Source of the DNA: Plecoglossus altivelis
Lineage: Eukaryota > Chordata > Actinopteri > Osmeriformes > Plecoglossidae
DNA: 64,000 nucleotides
Direction: 5' to 3'
NCBI GenBank assembly: GCA_036571765.1
Contig: BROE01000019.1
Span: forward strand, 12,029,419 to 12,093,418
Of this stretch, positions 1-11,886 are shown piece after piece (position 1 is the stretch's first letter; every line of letters begins with the position of its first letter). The position numbers and the translations under genes are program-made. The notes below the pieces were generated by a model, which did no database searches, had not been told where the DNA came from, and saw only the letters and a list, made by a program, of their open reading frames with translations.

Positions 1-511
1 TATCACTGGATATACAGTTACACTAACCGCTATACTTAGGGTCATCTCATAATTTGCATGCAAATTAATTCCTGATGACTGCAATTCGAATCGGTTGAAT
101 GCAAAAATACGTTTTTCAAAACTCAAGACAAGACTCTTGAACAAAATTCATTTGAATATTCGCTGCAAAAACATGGTGTTGGAGTTCTGAAGACCAGTGC
201 ATGCGCATAGCGTCAACCAGCCGTCAGTAGGTGGCGCATGCGACCAAAGCAAGCAGGGCTGAAGCATGGCGCATATCTGGATAACCAAATTCCATCCTTA
301 TATTTTTCAAGCGCTCGTTGACGCATCAGTCTAATAACGTTCCACATCATCCCTGGGTTTAATCTAATCACAAACACATATACTGTTTCCCATACTATTG
401 TCCTGAAATACATTCTAATTTTTTATTAATGTGATTTTATTTTCTTGGACAATAATAAAGACAAATACGTAGAATCAATATTCCATGCGGGCAAGACTGC
501 CATGGGTGTAC
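1..511 (-). other. tbx2 intron 5, 5' part
   Basis: AT-rich sequence after the exon 5 donor. No exon 6 coding sequence is visible, so the intron runs past the left edge. No repeat or RNA gene is seen in it. Confidence 0.7.
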
Positions 512-672
512 CTTGACTAGCTCGGTTGAAACCCTGCGGACTGGTCCCGGGTCCGAGGAGAGAGTGGACCGACTCCCTTCCAGTTTGTTCACAGGAAGAG
601 TCATCTGAGTCTGCGCAGTCTGCTTTGCTCTGGTCTTCATACATTCGAAGCGATGGAAGTGTTAACTGCTTC
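512..672 (-). CDS. tbx2: tbx2 coding exon 5
   Basis: 161 bases completing Arg285 and encoding KQLTLPSLRMYEDQSKADCA and on to FNRASQ, then one base (G). The acceptor is GGTCTGCAG. The best donor is CAAG|GTACAC at 511. A final G in phase 1 would suit an Asp codon starting exon 6, as in the SRDDK-type junction I recall from fish Tbx2. The linker is Ser/Asp-rich (DSDDSS) and less conserved than the T-box. The donor choice is less certain than the other junctions. Confidence 0.88.
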
Positions 673-1768
673 CTGCAGACCGGACTGAAATTAGTTAATG
701 CATCTGTATTTCGATATATCACATCATTCGAATAAAACATGTTGGGCAATACGCGCTATAAACAAACATGTAGAAAGCGTCAAATAGACTACACGACTGA
801 AACAAATATCTAGGACCAGAAAACCATAGGCCTCTTTATTTAAATTACCTATGTTAGGGCCTTCCTATGCATTGATCAATTATGACACTTAACATCGAAT
901 GACCTACATTAATAATAAGGCCTATATTGACAACAATGGCCAATATTCATAATAATGTCTACATTAACAATAATTACATATATTACTAATAAACAAAAAA
1001 TGTCTAGGCCTACCTCTTTTCTCTTCTTCCATTTCCTGTGTCTCTGAATCCTTTGGCAAAAGGATTGTTATCGATTTTTAGTTGCGTTATCTGGATCAGA
1101 GAAAATAATTGGTCAAAGAAAACGATCAAAGAAACAATAAAATATACCAGAGTCAACAAGAAAGTCTCATGTGACTGCACGCAAATCCGTGTAGATCACC
1201 CTAACCCTAACCCGTGTAGATAACCCTAACCCGTGTAGATAACCCTAACCTAAAACTACGCAATATTTAGTATCGGGCCTACCTGTGGACCACCAAATAC
1301 GGATTCGGTAAATTTGCACGAAGAAACATCTAAGATAAGCTGTGGGTTCCAAAAGTTATTTGGATTTTTACCGAAAAGTGAGTCATGTTGTGTAGATGGC
1401 ACAAGTCCACGCATAACATTCTGCATAGTTTCAAAGCTTACAACAACGGAATAGCTCTCATTATGTCGTGAAATTATTTATAGAAATGCGTTTCGTGTGG
1501 GGCTATACATCACGTCCACCTTTCTTTAACTGCATAAATTGTCTGCATTCATTTGACCAGCGCTGATCTGTCTAATCGATTCTGACCGCGTAGTGAGCTA
1601 CCATGAACTTAATGACAACATAGGCCCATCAGAACCGCAAAACATGTAGCGCAGATTACCCCAAGTAACCTCACCAGCGATGGAATGCTTATGAGGGCCG
1701 TGGAATTATATTGACATCAACCAAATTACGTGTGCTTATAGACTACTATTTAATTGTACTATTTCAGC

Positions 1769-1844
<76 letters not shown>

Positions 1845-1845
1845 G

Positions 1846-1877
<32 letters not shown>

Positions 1878-4002
1878 CACACAGCACACGGTGGTAGCAG
1901 ATAGTAAATGTAGAATATGTCCACACAAAATATCTCACCTTGTCGTTCTGATAAGCAGTGACTGCGATGAAATCGGTCTCTGGAAAAACATATGTTCGGA
2001 AAGTACTGTACGGTAGCTTGAGGATGTCGTTGGCTCTCACTATGTGAAACCGAGGCTGGTATTTGTGCATCGAATTCAATATAGTCTGGAAGCAGAGAGA
2101 GACAGTTGCCCCGTTAACATATTTTTTATGGATGCCAAGGATGATAACGTGAGAGGCTGACGGATGACGTTTCTCCAAATGCCAATGAATTACGGGAAAG
2201 ACTTTTCGGAGATATATGCATGTCAGCTTTAGGCCTATATGACCATTTATTTTAGTGTACACGTTAAAGTAGCCTAATACAGCCAATAAAAACGAACTTA
2301 AATCCATGCAGAATATAGACTAATTGTGAACGCCTCTAGCAACGTTTCGCGTAAGGCCAAGGCCTACAACATCATCACGTTAGAATTCAGTTTCACCGAT
2401 GTCAAGCATTGGTTTTCTAGGCTACAAATTACACAACCGTCAAGTGAGCTATACAAAACTGCACAAAATAATGTTTTAAATAGAGACAGAAGGCCTACAT
2501 CTTAAATAAGGTCATGCATATTGCAATTAAGTATCTCCATAAATGGTGATTCTTTTTAAGCAATTATGCAACAACAAATATAATACACATAAATATGGTT
2601 CTATAATTGCATGAAGTCCAAATAGATTTCGGTGTTTTGGTTATGGACAAGAAAAAAAGCCTTTCTCGCTATGTAACCTATTAAAATTAGAGTGGAGTAA
2701 AAAAAAAAATATATATATATGTTGTTAAACGAACAGAATACTGACAACCTACACCACTATATGGCATAGCCTGTTCTGGACATCATAGAATTTATATGAT
2801 TACATAAAATTGACAATCATGCCAACTTACAAATCCATGTTTGTCTGATATATTATTCGTCAACTTGAGTTTATGGAAAGCAACAGGCTTGGCCACCCAC
2901 TGTTCTCCCGTGGCAGGGCTGTCAGGGTGGATGTACATTCGCTTCGGCATCTCTGGATCCGCCTTTCCAGCTACCATCCAACGCGAGTTATGGAACTTGT
3001 AGCGGCAGTCGTCTGCGGCCACTATATCCATGAGAAGAATATACTTGGCTTTCTTATCAAGCCCGTTCACGCGCACTTTGAATGGGGGGAACATCCTCCT
3101 GAAAATAAGAAATACACGCCTTGTGTGATTTGAGTCGCTTTTACCCACCTAGGCTAGTTAGAATGCTACAAGTCTGAGATAAAACAGCTGTGACCCTCCG
3201 AAGTTAGTCTCTTTAAAGTCTCTCTAAACCGTCTGATGCATCTAAAGTAGACGAAACCCCCTAGCAATCAGCTTTGTTTGTGCTCAACTATGTTTGTGAA
3301 CAAAAATAACCTCTCTTTTGTCACAGGCCTTGGCTACTTAGTTCAAACCTACAAATGCTATAACTTTATTTTTCACAGACTTGACTGTGTCGGTAAATGC
3401 CCAAGGCTATCTTTGTCTGTGTGTGTATTGTATAGTTTCCCCCTTGTTTTGGTCCCTTTCATTTTAGAAAATACTTTCGCATAAACCTTGATCTATAAAA
3501 CTCCAAGTACGGCCTGTATTGCTGTCACTTGGTCATTATCGGTTAGGCTACATTTTTGCGGACCAAAACATTACAAACGTCCACTACTATATGATAATAA
3601 TATTTCAATAATGTTTAAAATCACCAGAAACTATCTTTACCTTCCTGATTTTGTAATAACCATCTCGGTTCCTATTTTGTGAAATTGGTCCCATAAATCC
3701 TTGGCTTCGAGAGTTACTTTCGGGTCGTCCTCCCCCTCTTCCTCAGGCTCCATACTCTTTAAGGAGCGCAGATGAGCTGACTGGTGGTGACTCCCCATAG
3801 CTGCGTGCAGTCCTGCCTCCGCACCTCCACTGAGCCCATGGTCCGAGAGTGGCTTGGGGAGCGCGCCTGGAGGCAGCGCCAGGGCAGGGAAGAATGACGG
3901 CTGAGCGGCAGCGAGAAAGGCTGACATGGGAAAGTCGGCCGGCCGGTGAGCGTGGAAAGGGTGATACGCCATGGCAGTCCCTGTGTAAACTGGATCTCTC
4001 AT
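512..4002 (-). CDS. tbx2: T-box transcription factor Tbx2, 5' part (exons 1-5), partial
   Basis: Tbx2 is a nuclear DNA-binding factor, mainly a repressor, acting through T-box elements in heart, eye, limb or fin and other organ development (family knowledge). The visible coding sequence joins 4002-3641, 3098-2831, 2085-1939, 1090-1014 and 672-512 and gives 338 residues plus one base. Residues 1-96 are the N-terminal region with the Tbx2/3-type MAYHPFHAHRPADFP motif. About 97-285 are the T-box, including FPPFKVRV, KFHNSRWMVAGKADPEMP, PETDFIAVTAYQNDK and the DNA-contacting NNPFAKGFR segment. 286-338 begin the divergent linker (KQLTLPSLRMYED). All donors are GT and all acceptors AG, and joined phases keep the frame. 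Human TBX2 has about 712 residues, so the C-terminal half, with the repression region, lies beyond the left edge. EQWVAKP replaces the EQWMAKP I recall for other vertebrates. Paralog a or b is unresolved. Tbx3 is less likely because of the N-terminal sequence. Confidence 0.95.
1014..1090 (-). CDS. tbx2: tbx2 coding exon 4 (end of T-box)
   Basis: A 77-base exon found by translating the minus strand. It encodes ITQLKIDNNPFAKGFRDTGN and then GRREK plus two bases of Arg285. The acceptor is TCTGATCCAG and the donor GTAGGC at 1013. It carries the C-terminal helix that enters the DNA minor groove in T-box structures. Small size and phase fit the conserved 77-base exon of the Tbx2/3 subfamily. Confidence 0.94.
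1188..1253. repeat. Telomere-like short tandem repeat in tbx2 intron 3
   Basis: About three copies of an 18-base unit, CGTGTAGATAACCCTAAC, each with one CCCTAA telomere motif. It lies about 100 bases upstream of exon 4 on the coding strand. Confidence 0.85.
1773..1889. repeat. (CA)n microsatellite in tbx2 intron 3
   Basis: Nearly pure CA dinucleotide repeat with a few CG and AGC interruptions towards its right end. On the tbx2 sense strand it reads (GT)n, starting about 50 bases after the exon 3 donor. Confidence 0.97.
1939..2085 (-). CDS. tbx2: tbx2 coding exon 3 (T-box)
   Basis: 147 bases, phase 0 on both sides, residues 211-259 from TILNSMHKYQPRFH to VTAYQNDK. The acceptor is TGCTTCCAG and the donor GTGAGA at 1938. 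A long (GT)n tract, read on the coding strand, begins about 50 bases after the donor. Confidence 0.96.
2831..3098 (-). CDS. tbx2: tbx2 coding exon 2 (T-box core)
   Basis: 268 bases encoding the end of Arg121 to Phe210, from RMFPPFKVRV to NNISDKHGF. The acceptor is TTATTTTCAG just upstream of 3098 and the donor is GTAAGT at 2830. The length equals the TBX2 exon 2 size I recall. It holds the basic and aromatic residues of the T-box core, including KFHNSRWMVAGKADPEMP. Confidence 0.96.
3641..4002 (-). CDS. tbx2: tbx2 coding exon 1
   Basis: Encodes residues 1-120 and two bases of Arg121. The frame stays open upstream to a TTG at 4014, but the first ATG is at 4002-4000, giving MRDPVYTG, which matches the M-R-E/D-P start known for vertebrate TBX2. 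A second in-frame ATG at 3972-3970 (MAYHPF) has a stronger Kozak context, G at -3 and G at +4. The acidic stretch EPEEEGEDD precedes the T-box, which starts near TLEAKDLW. The exon ends with AG before donor GTAAAG at 3640. Confidence 0.95.
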
Positions 4003-4640
4003 CAGTGCATCCAAAAATCAATATGAAATGATTACACGCCAGGACCCACAGCAGATGTGGCGGTTTGTATCCAGATTCCCAATCAGAATTAGAGCTAAAG
4101 ACTAGAAAATGTAGGTCTGCGCGTTGCCAAGAGCCAGAGCGTCCCAGACGTTTCCACCAGCGCGAGGAAGGGAATGTCCCTTCTGATGTTCCCACGCGGC
4201 ACCGTTTTGGTATCCGTCATAGACGGAAGCGACACTTCGACAGCAAGGCTGAACTCTCTATACCCACACCAACATACTTTCATGTAAATATAATCAGTGT
4301 TCCAACTCCAAAACTGCACCAGTACATAGACGTCCTGTCCTGATAACAGTGGAACTGTGACTGGCTTTCATGCCCCTCCTCCCCGGATCCACACACTAAT
4401 GAACCAAGTCCCATGATTGCCGATTTTACGCTTTCCGGACCAATTGTAGAGCTCTATAGGCGTGGTTTTGACAGCTCCAACCAAGATCGGTAAGGGGGGC
4501 TGGAGGTGTCGGAAGCATTAGCAGTAAGAAAACATGTCAACAGAATCAAATATTAACCAATGACAGAGTAAAGATCTTGAGATCCCACCCCTTCCACCGA
4601 GAGCAGTTTTCTGATTGGCTGTCCTGGGTGACTAGCGAGG
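4003..4640 (-). promoter_or_regulatory. tbx2 5' UTR and probable promoter
   Basis: Sequence directly upstream of the start codon on the minus strand. It holds a strong CCAAT box, AGCCAATCAG on the minus strand at 4611-4620, plus CCAAT cores near 4440 and 4557 on the plus strand, and a GC/KLF-like CCACGCC near 4460. No clear TATA box was identified. The transcription start cannot be fixed from sequence. The assignment rests mainly on position. Confidence 0.55.
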
Positions 4641-7600
4641 AGTGAGCCAGAAAGGTTTACTCACATTTATCGGACAATGGACTGTCAGTTTATTCTTGAA
4701 AAACTACTCTAAACACCTTGCAAAGTACAACTTTATTTGGTTGCAATTAGTTAAAAACGTTTCTTTTTCCATATTAAGCAGGCAAATTAGTAATAACTTT
4801 TAAATGGTTTAATGCATTTTAATAACACAGTAATCGTTTCAGAACGGTGAAGGCCTATACTATAGCATGTTCGGTGTGTGAAAGTTATTCCTTTAGTTTA
4901 GCTCAAATTCACATATACGATTCCTCGTGTAGGCTATTTACAGTACCACGTTTTGCATTTAGATCGTAGCCTACATTTAAGCATGACAATTGAATGCAAC
5001 AATTGACTTAAAACTGATTGCACTAGTTAAAATGCCTGATATTATGTATGAAAGCGTTTCCATGTTCTATGGCAGCACAAAGACAAGCATGCAGCACACG
5101 AACTAAACACCAAACTGAAACGGCAATTCTTTAAGAAATTACTGAGACTCTAATGTCCAGAGGAGACAACTGAAGAATTGGGAACAAAAGTTAACTTGAA
5201 ATACTCAGAAATGAACGGGCCACTCAAAACATATGGCTAGCCGGTGTCAAGTTCTGGAGGGATATGATGAGCTGGGACAGTCCGTGGATCCCCTTTGACG
5301 AAGGAAAGAATCGTTGCGCCACAAAGATGCTGGACACGTCCGCGTTATTCCGGGAGGAGGGGGGAGGGGGGGGGACTGCACCTTTTAAACTGAACGTATT
5401 ACTCACATTTGTTCGGAAGATGTTTAACACTGCCAATATCTAAATACCTCTACGCAAAACTTGTCCGGGTGCAGATTCGTGATTTGGAGGCTTCACATCT
5501 GCGAAGGAGCGGCTGGCGCCAGTCTGCTGGCGTCCCACAACAAGAGACTTCTCCTGTCACTTCATATTTAGTCTTCAAACAGCTCCAGTTCATTCAGCAT
5601 GTTCTTCTGGGTAAACGACCATCGTCAGGACTCTAAGATTCCGTTTTTGCACTTGTAACATATTTCCTCGAATGACATAAAAAAATGTTGATGGGCTATT
5701 TAACCCAATGCTTGGATGTACACGAATAAAGCGATGCTCTTTCTCCAGCACTGTGTGTGCTGATGTCTAAACATTTCGTCCTCAGAGACACACGTCTCAA
5801 CCTCCAGCCTAAAACGCATCCGAAATTCAGCTGAATATACTTTCACACGAGGGTGAGACTTTCCACTAACAATATGGACCTGTATGGAATAGTTTCCCAT
5901 GCCTATTCTACACTATATTTATTGTTTTGCTAACCTAAAGTGTCGTTGTTAATTAAGATTCTGCCTTTAACCCATAGCCACCTGACTGAGTGGCCTGCGT
6001 GATTGCGTGTGTAAAGTATTCATAGTGTCGACATTATCTGTAGCTATATCAGTGAATTGTGCTTTCAATAAACATTTTTTGTGGGACGAATGAAGCCTAT
6101 AGGAAAAAGTAGTGAACTTAACAAAGCTTCCCATACCTGTATACACCTATTAGTAATGTATCATTTATTATGAAACATCTTCGTTTACAATATTCGTACC
6201 TTACAATGAACCACTTCGTGCTCTGACCTTTGCACATTTCTGCAGCCTTACTGTAAGCCTGGTTACGCATAGACTCGTAAATATGCACTCAAAAGACATT
6301 AGATTTAGTGAGTGAGAGTTTAGGTTCGGTTTCCATGACACGGTTTAACTGTGTTTTTTACTCTCATGGATTAATAACGTTTTGATCAAAGAAAAGTGTC
6401 GTAATTCATCCAAATACATATCTAGAAATACATGTTGCCCATACATTGTCATTATATACAGTTCAAGTGGCCTATGCACATATATGTTTAAGTTACGTCA
6501 AGTTATGTCTATCAAATTCTTTTGATCATGCTACGGGTTATAAAAGACGGATATTATCTATTGATTTGAGGTGTTAAGACAAAGTTCGTGTTATCGCGTC
6601 ATGTACCACTTGCTTGCATGTCTACGTGAGACAGTACAAATGTAAAGTAAGTCTATGAGAAAATCATTAACAATTTACTTGTAATAAGTAAATTGTAATA
6701 CTTTTCTACTTCGATAAGTAAGTTAAAGTAAATGTATACTTTGCTGTTGGTAAAACATCTTTCGGTAATAAACCAACAAGGCCCACTGCTTCTATGAACG
6801 TGTTACAAACACAAACATCTTTTAGATTTTATACAAAAGACAGAGTCAACACCCAAATATGTAGACGGGAAACCAGAGGAACCGTTGTAGAACTGAAGTA
6901 GGCTAAGGTAGGCTACAGTCACATTGTTTACTAAGAAGTCTTATCTTATTGTCAGGTAAACAGGGGTGGGCATGAAATAAACTGGAGTATGCCAGGAAGT
7001 CATTGTTTTATATGGAGTTCTAAAAATAGACGACAATGGAAAAGTTACAGTAGAATTATACAGATTTCTATTTCCCGCAATAACAAATGTTTAAAAATAT
7101 GCTTATAGGCAGCACGTTTTTTCCGTGTCCTCCAATCGAATTTACTACATATATTTGAATATGTTCTACATTTCCCTTTTCAACATCTTTGCTCTAACAT
7201 CTCTCTTTGCCACTGCTCGCTAGCTATATTTATCCTAGAGCGCTCGGCGCCAGACCGTTTAAGACCTGTCACAGACCCTCATAATTCCCCGTCACAGAGC
7301 AGAAGGTACGATGGTTCAGTTCCCCCTCCCCTCCTATCTGCTGACTTCAATGGGTATTTCCAACGTCATTACGTTTCTGATTGTATTCGTTCATTAGGTG
7401 ACTCGCTGTTTGATCAATTCGAGTTACTTACTGTTAGATCATAATTGGCTGGGACATCATGTATTCTTACGATGTCATCCCTCTTCCAAGGTGGATCATG
7501 AATGACTGAAGAAAAACAAGATATATTATTAGTGACAACGACAAACACGCATTAAATGTTACATACTTAATGTTTCACATTGTCCAAATTATAGGCCAAT

Positions 7601-8336
7601 TTACAATGAAGTATAGTAGCCTTGAATAGGATTCCTATTTAACACAGTCGTTACAAGATGTTTGTGATTGCAGTAGGCCCCTGTCTGTTGTAAATATGCA
7701 ACTCTTTGCGACATCTCAACGCAGGAATTGTATTGTTTTAAATGTTGTTGACGTCTTCATGAGCCAGTCTAGGCAGGGATGCCAGTTAAAAAGCGACAGG
7801 CTGCAGCTTATCTCATAGGTAACAGTTGGGGGCGCCAACATAGCCAACGCTAAGCTTTTGAGATACACTAGGACTATGGGAGAACGTGCTGTCACCAGGC
7901 CCCTTTGTCCAAAACGTAAAAGGTAGGCCAATTGCATTTTCCACAAAATAAACATAAATTATACCAGTTTAATTACCTGGAAAATACTTCAGACATATCA
8001 ACATGTCGAGGTGGGATTTTACGTTTTAGCTGTGATTTGATATTTGTCACCGTCTGCTGCAAGGTTCACAAGAGGTGATTTGGACAGTAATTCCTTAGGA
8101 AGACTAAGCAAGGCTTTGATCACTGAAGCGATTCAGTTGGCCACTGGTTCCGTGTGTGCAGGAGATGGATTTTCGCTAAAACTCAGAATTGGCCACGTCA
8201 ACCGACTTAATTTAATTCTTAATAGCCTATAACTTAAATTTACTAGTCAAGTACATGTAGGCTACACATATTGGAGCCTATAAAAGTAATGGCTTGTAAC
8301 GCAATGTTGTCATGATGGTAGTTGATTCTTCTGTCC
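4641..8336. other. Unique AT-rich DNA upstream of tbx2
   Basis: No convincing exon on either strand and no tandem array. About 5230-5650 and 7200-7330 are more GC-balanced and complex, and could be conserved elements or a divergent non-coding transcript. A divergent antisense RNA exists upstream of mammalian TBX2, but nothing here proves one. Motifs such as TAGGCCTA recur, as in many fish genomes. Confidence 0.5.
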
Positions 8337-8416
8337 GCACGCACGCACGCACGCGCGCGCGCGCGCGCACACACACACACACGCGCCCACACGCGCACGC
8401 ACACAAACACACACAC
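8337..8416. repeat. (GCAC)n/(GC)n/(CA)n alternating purine-pyrimidine tract
   Basis: About 80 bases of strictly alternating GCAC, GC and CA repeats with few interruptions. It includes a run of about 18 alternating G and C. Confidence 0.95.
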
Positions 8417-9440
8417 GAAAGAAGTGTTTCAAATTAGACTGGCTCAGTATTTATGAACATAGAATTACGTGTCATAAAGGATAGGTCTAAGTTTATTTTC
8501 AACAGAGGAAATCTAGAAACTGGGGAAACTGATGTAGTTCGTGAATCTGTTGACAAAAGGATTAAAAATATTCGCCTACTTGCCTTGTCTAGCAATGGTT
8601 TCAGAAAGCATTAGCAAAAAGTTTATTTTCTAGTTCAGCATTTGATCCCTTTGCGTTGCGTGACTTTTTCTTGAGAACTTTAATTTGAATTCACTGACAA
8701 GATTTAATAATGAAAATGAATTTATGTTACGGCTTTCACATACAATATCATTGATACATAAATATAGATATACAACCCACTATACCTTTAAATATCATGT
8801 TTTATGATTATTGACTAAAGCTTATCATTGAAACCAGGACACAGAACGGTTTCATTATAAACTATTGCATGTACTATGTGACTAATAGAAAAGCATTTAG
8901 GTTAGAATTATGTAAACCTACTCTAATGAATGAAACAATTTAATGTTCATATTGAAACTTACATACATTATTTCATTAAAAAACTTGGATTTTAATAGGA
9001 ATAAAATGTATACTGTGCTCAAATGATCCAGATTGGTGTTAGCAGAAGAGTGCCATATGACAACTTCTATTTTGTACAGTTTAAAGGAGTGAGGATGGGG
9101 AATGGATTTCTATGTCTGTTTTACCTACACTATCCACACTTGAAGTAACAGAAATAAGGATTTCAACTTTGTGTTTGTATCTTGTATATAAAGACACTGT
9201 GTGGCTGAGAAAGATTCTCTTATTGTTGTGTCCTATCATGGTACCATTGAATCATATTTATTCTCTCCAAATGTGCCAGCACAAGTGGCTGGGTCAGAAC
9301 CTGATCTAAATTCTGCTCTGGTAACAAACTGTTCATTACGTGTAACTCTAATCCTGAGCATGAGCTTGTTGTGGACTGTAAGGTGAACACAAGAAGCAGA
9401 CAGGACAGTGTCTTCCCACACTGCTGTCTCTGCTGGAATG
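8417..9440. other. Unique AT-rich non-coding DNA
   Basis: No gene, RNA or repeat recognised. Short open frames lack family resemblance and codon bias. Confidence 0.5.
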
Positions 9441-9600
9441 CTGCCACCACAGTCAGGACATCAAGATGGTGTTCAGTCTTACCCTGCCACCACAGTCAGG
9501 ACATCAAGATGGTGTTCAGTCTTACCCTGCCACCACAGTCAGGACATCAAGATGCTGTTCAGTCTTACCCTGCCACCACAGTCAGGACATCAAGCTGGCT
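9441..9600. repeat. 43-bp minisatellite, clean copies
   Basis: Three near-identical 43-base units starting at 9451, 9494 and 9537, then a partial fourth. Each holds AGTCAGGACATCAAGATG and GTTCAGTCTTACCCTGCCAC. Confidence 0.95.
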
Positions 9601-11262
9601 TTGTCCATCGCCCCATATTTACCACTGCCCAACCAGCGACAGTCAGGAATCCACACGATTGCCCTCAGGTCTTACTCTAACTGCCACCCAGTACAGACAG
9701 TCAAGGACATCAAAGCTTGTATTCTAATCAGAGTATAACACCTGCCTAACCTCTTACAGTCCAGAAACATTCAAATGGTTGTAATCACATGACTCTTAGC
9801 ACTCCATGGATTCCTGCGCAGCACACAGTCCAGCCGCGAGAGAGAGGTCAGAGATGCGCACTATCCAGAGTGTGAGCGACCACTCTTTGACTGCGATAAA
9901 ATAGCGAGAGAGAGCAGAGTGTGTCAGCACTTATATCCGACAACAGTGGCTTAGGCGAGCAGTGGCTGCATTAAGAGAGTTCGCGCGACCATGCCGATCG
10001 AACGTCGGTATGAGCGAGCTGAAAACAGAGACTGATTATATGACGGCGTAGACTAATTTAAGACAACGCGGCGCGAGCGCTAGCATAGAACTATATCTAA
10101 CGATAACCTCGCGAACTATCGACACAGTCAAGGTATTCAATGATAGGAATCTAAGAGTATACTATGGGCAGTAACTAGAAAGAGGTACAGACGGTACAAG
10201 ATCGCAATGGGACGAAAGCTACGCCACACGAAAGACTACAGAACACTTCCACTAACCGACACGAACACGGCTCATCTGACCGAGTCACAGTGCACGCATC
10301 TTGCAAGATATCTGCCAAACCGAAGCTGGATGTCAAAACGGAATGCGGAACCTATTCAACATAAACGCTTGGATGATGTGTCGCCGGGATAAAACCCACC
10401 ACTCATAGGTCAAGGACAATATTCAAAGAAGTGCTGTTCAAGACTCCAGGAGTAGTAGCGCGTCACGTCTCACGCGAGCGAGTGCAGAACCGGGCAAGAC
10501 TGGGGATGGGTCAAAGTGTGTCAGGGGGCCTGGAGATCATGTAACCCCTCGAAAGCTTCAGTCAGCCACGTCAGGACAGATCAAGATGCTGTGTGCAGGT
10601 CTACACCACAGCACTGCGCAAAAACTCACGAAGACAATGCAAGATGAGATGTATCAGTCTTAACCCCCCAAACGACCCGAGCGATGATATCTACGGCGAG
10701 AGTCACATAAGAGAGCGTTGTCGATGTGCAGACTATAGCCGCGGACTATCATGGTGCGATGTCCAGTAAACGCAGCACTTCAAAGCGAGCGCACGCTCAG
10801 GGCGAGCAGTGAGACTCAAGATCAAACAGCAATGTGTCCAAGCCGTTAGTCACTCACAGACTAGGGCAATGTCATAGAGCTGTATCTGAGCGCTAGGACA
10901 GTCAGGCGAACATCAGATCGGTGAATCTAGTACTTATACCACCTGTCTTGAATCGGGCAACACCAACAGTCAGCTGGACATCAACCGACTCGGAATTACG
11001 CATGTCTTACTTGACTCGTACAAAACGACAGTTCATGATTGCACCACTTCCAAGAGCTGTATTTCAGTCTGGTGACCAATCCCACAGCAGTGCCCTGCAT
11101 ACACAGTTCGGAACAGTTCATCAAAGATGGTGTTCACATCTTTACCAAAGCCTGGCGCACCAAAGCACCGTCAGCCGAACATCAAGCTATTGTGTACATC
11201 GACTTCTTACCCTTCCACTAGAGTCAGGACATTACGAGTGTTCAGTCTTACCCTTCGACATT
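9601..11262. repeat. Degenerate continuation of the 43-bp array
   Basis: Fragments of the 43-base unit recur with many substitutions and indels (near 9700, 10115, 10405, 10560, 10960 and 11165) and a good copy returns at 11219-11262. Between them the sequence looks random and richer in CpG than its surroundings. This fits an uncorrected long-read consensus over a tandem array better than real divergence. Confidence 0.7.
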
Positions 11263-11830
11263 CTCATCTACCAGCTCAACTGCACAGCGGCATCTTAGCA
11301 GCACGATATGGATGTTTATGGTTAGCTTAGTTAGAAGTTTGGAATTTTGTTTAGGGATGGAATGATTATCCCTTCCTCATTGTCTCTGAGTTCTCCCTGC
11401 AGCGTGTTCTGACCCAACAACAAGACTCCAGTGTTGGTTGGTTAACAACAGAAGCAAGATGATTTTCATGATGAGACTCTGGACTTTAATGACAGAGTTA
11501 GCTCTTATCATTAAAACACCAAGAACTATAATTTACACTGTACACTTTTATAAAACATTTTTTCATAATACATAGTTATATCAATAACATTTGTCCAGCA
11601 TCATAAAGATGTCTCATTGTAGGGTAGGCTATTTTTCGGGGTTCTGTTATATCATCAATGTGCTTCTGCTCATCATTGCTCATAAAACCAAAGTACGTTA
11701 TCAATACTTATGCTTATTTGCATAAATAAAAATCTAACTATCTTGTTAAATTTAAGTTTATCTGTGGTTAATGACAGCTACATCATCCCTCTATTAGTCC
11801 TAAACTGAACGTTAAAGCTTTCATTCAAAA

Positions 11831-11831
<1 letters not shown>
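11263..11831. other. Unique non-coding DNA
   Basis: Ordinary AT-rich intergenic sequence. Nothing recognised. Confidence 0.5.

Positions 11832-11881
<50 letters not shown>
11832..11881. repeat. (CA)n microsatellite
   Basis: About 25 uninterrupted CA repeats. Confidence 0.97.

Positions 11882-11886
<5 letters not shown>

Noticed and set aside
80..100. tRNA B-box-like TTCGAATC near 84
   Set aside because: No A box, no cloverleaf and no terminator at the right distance.
1188..1253. True telomere or chromosome end
   Set aside because: Only a few CCCTAA motifs separated by other bases, and inside a gene intron.
1759..2307. A 182-codon minus-strand frame as a complete gene
   Set aside because: Only 1939-2085 is coding. 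The rest is intron on both sides, including a translated (GT)n tract.
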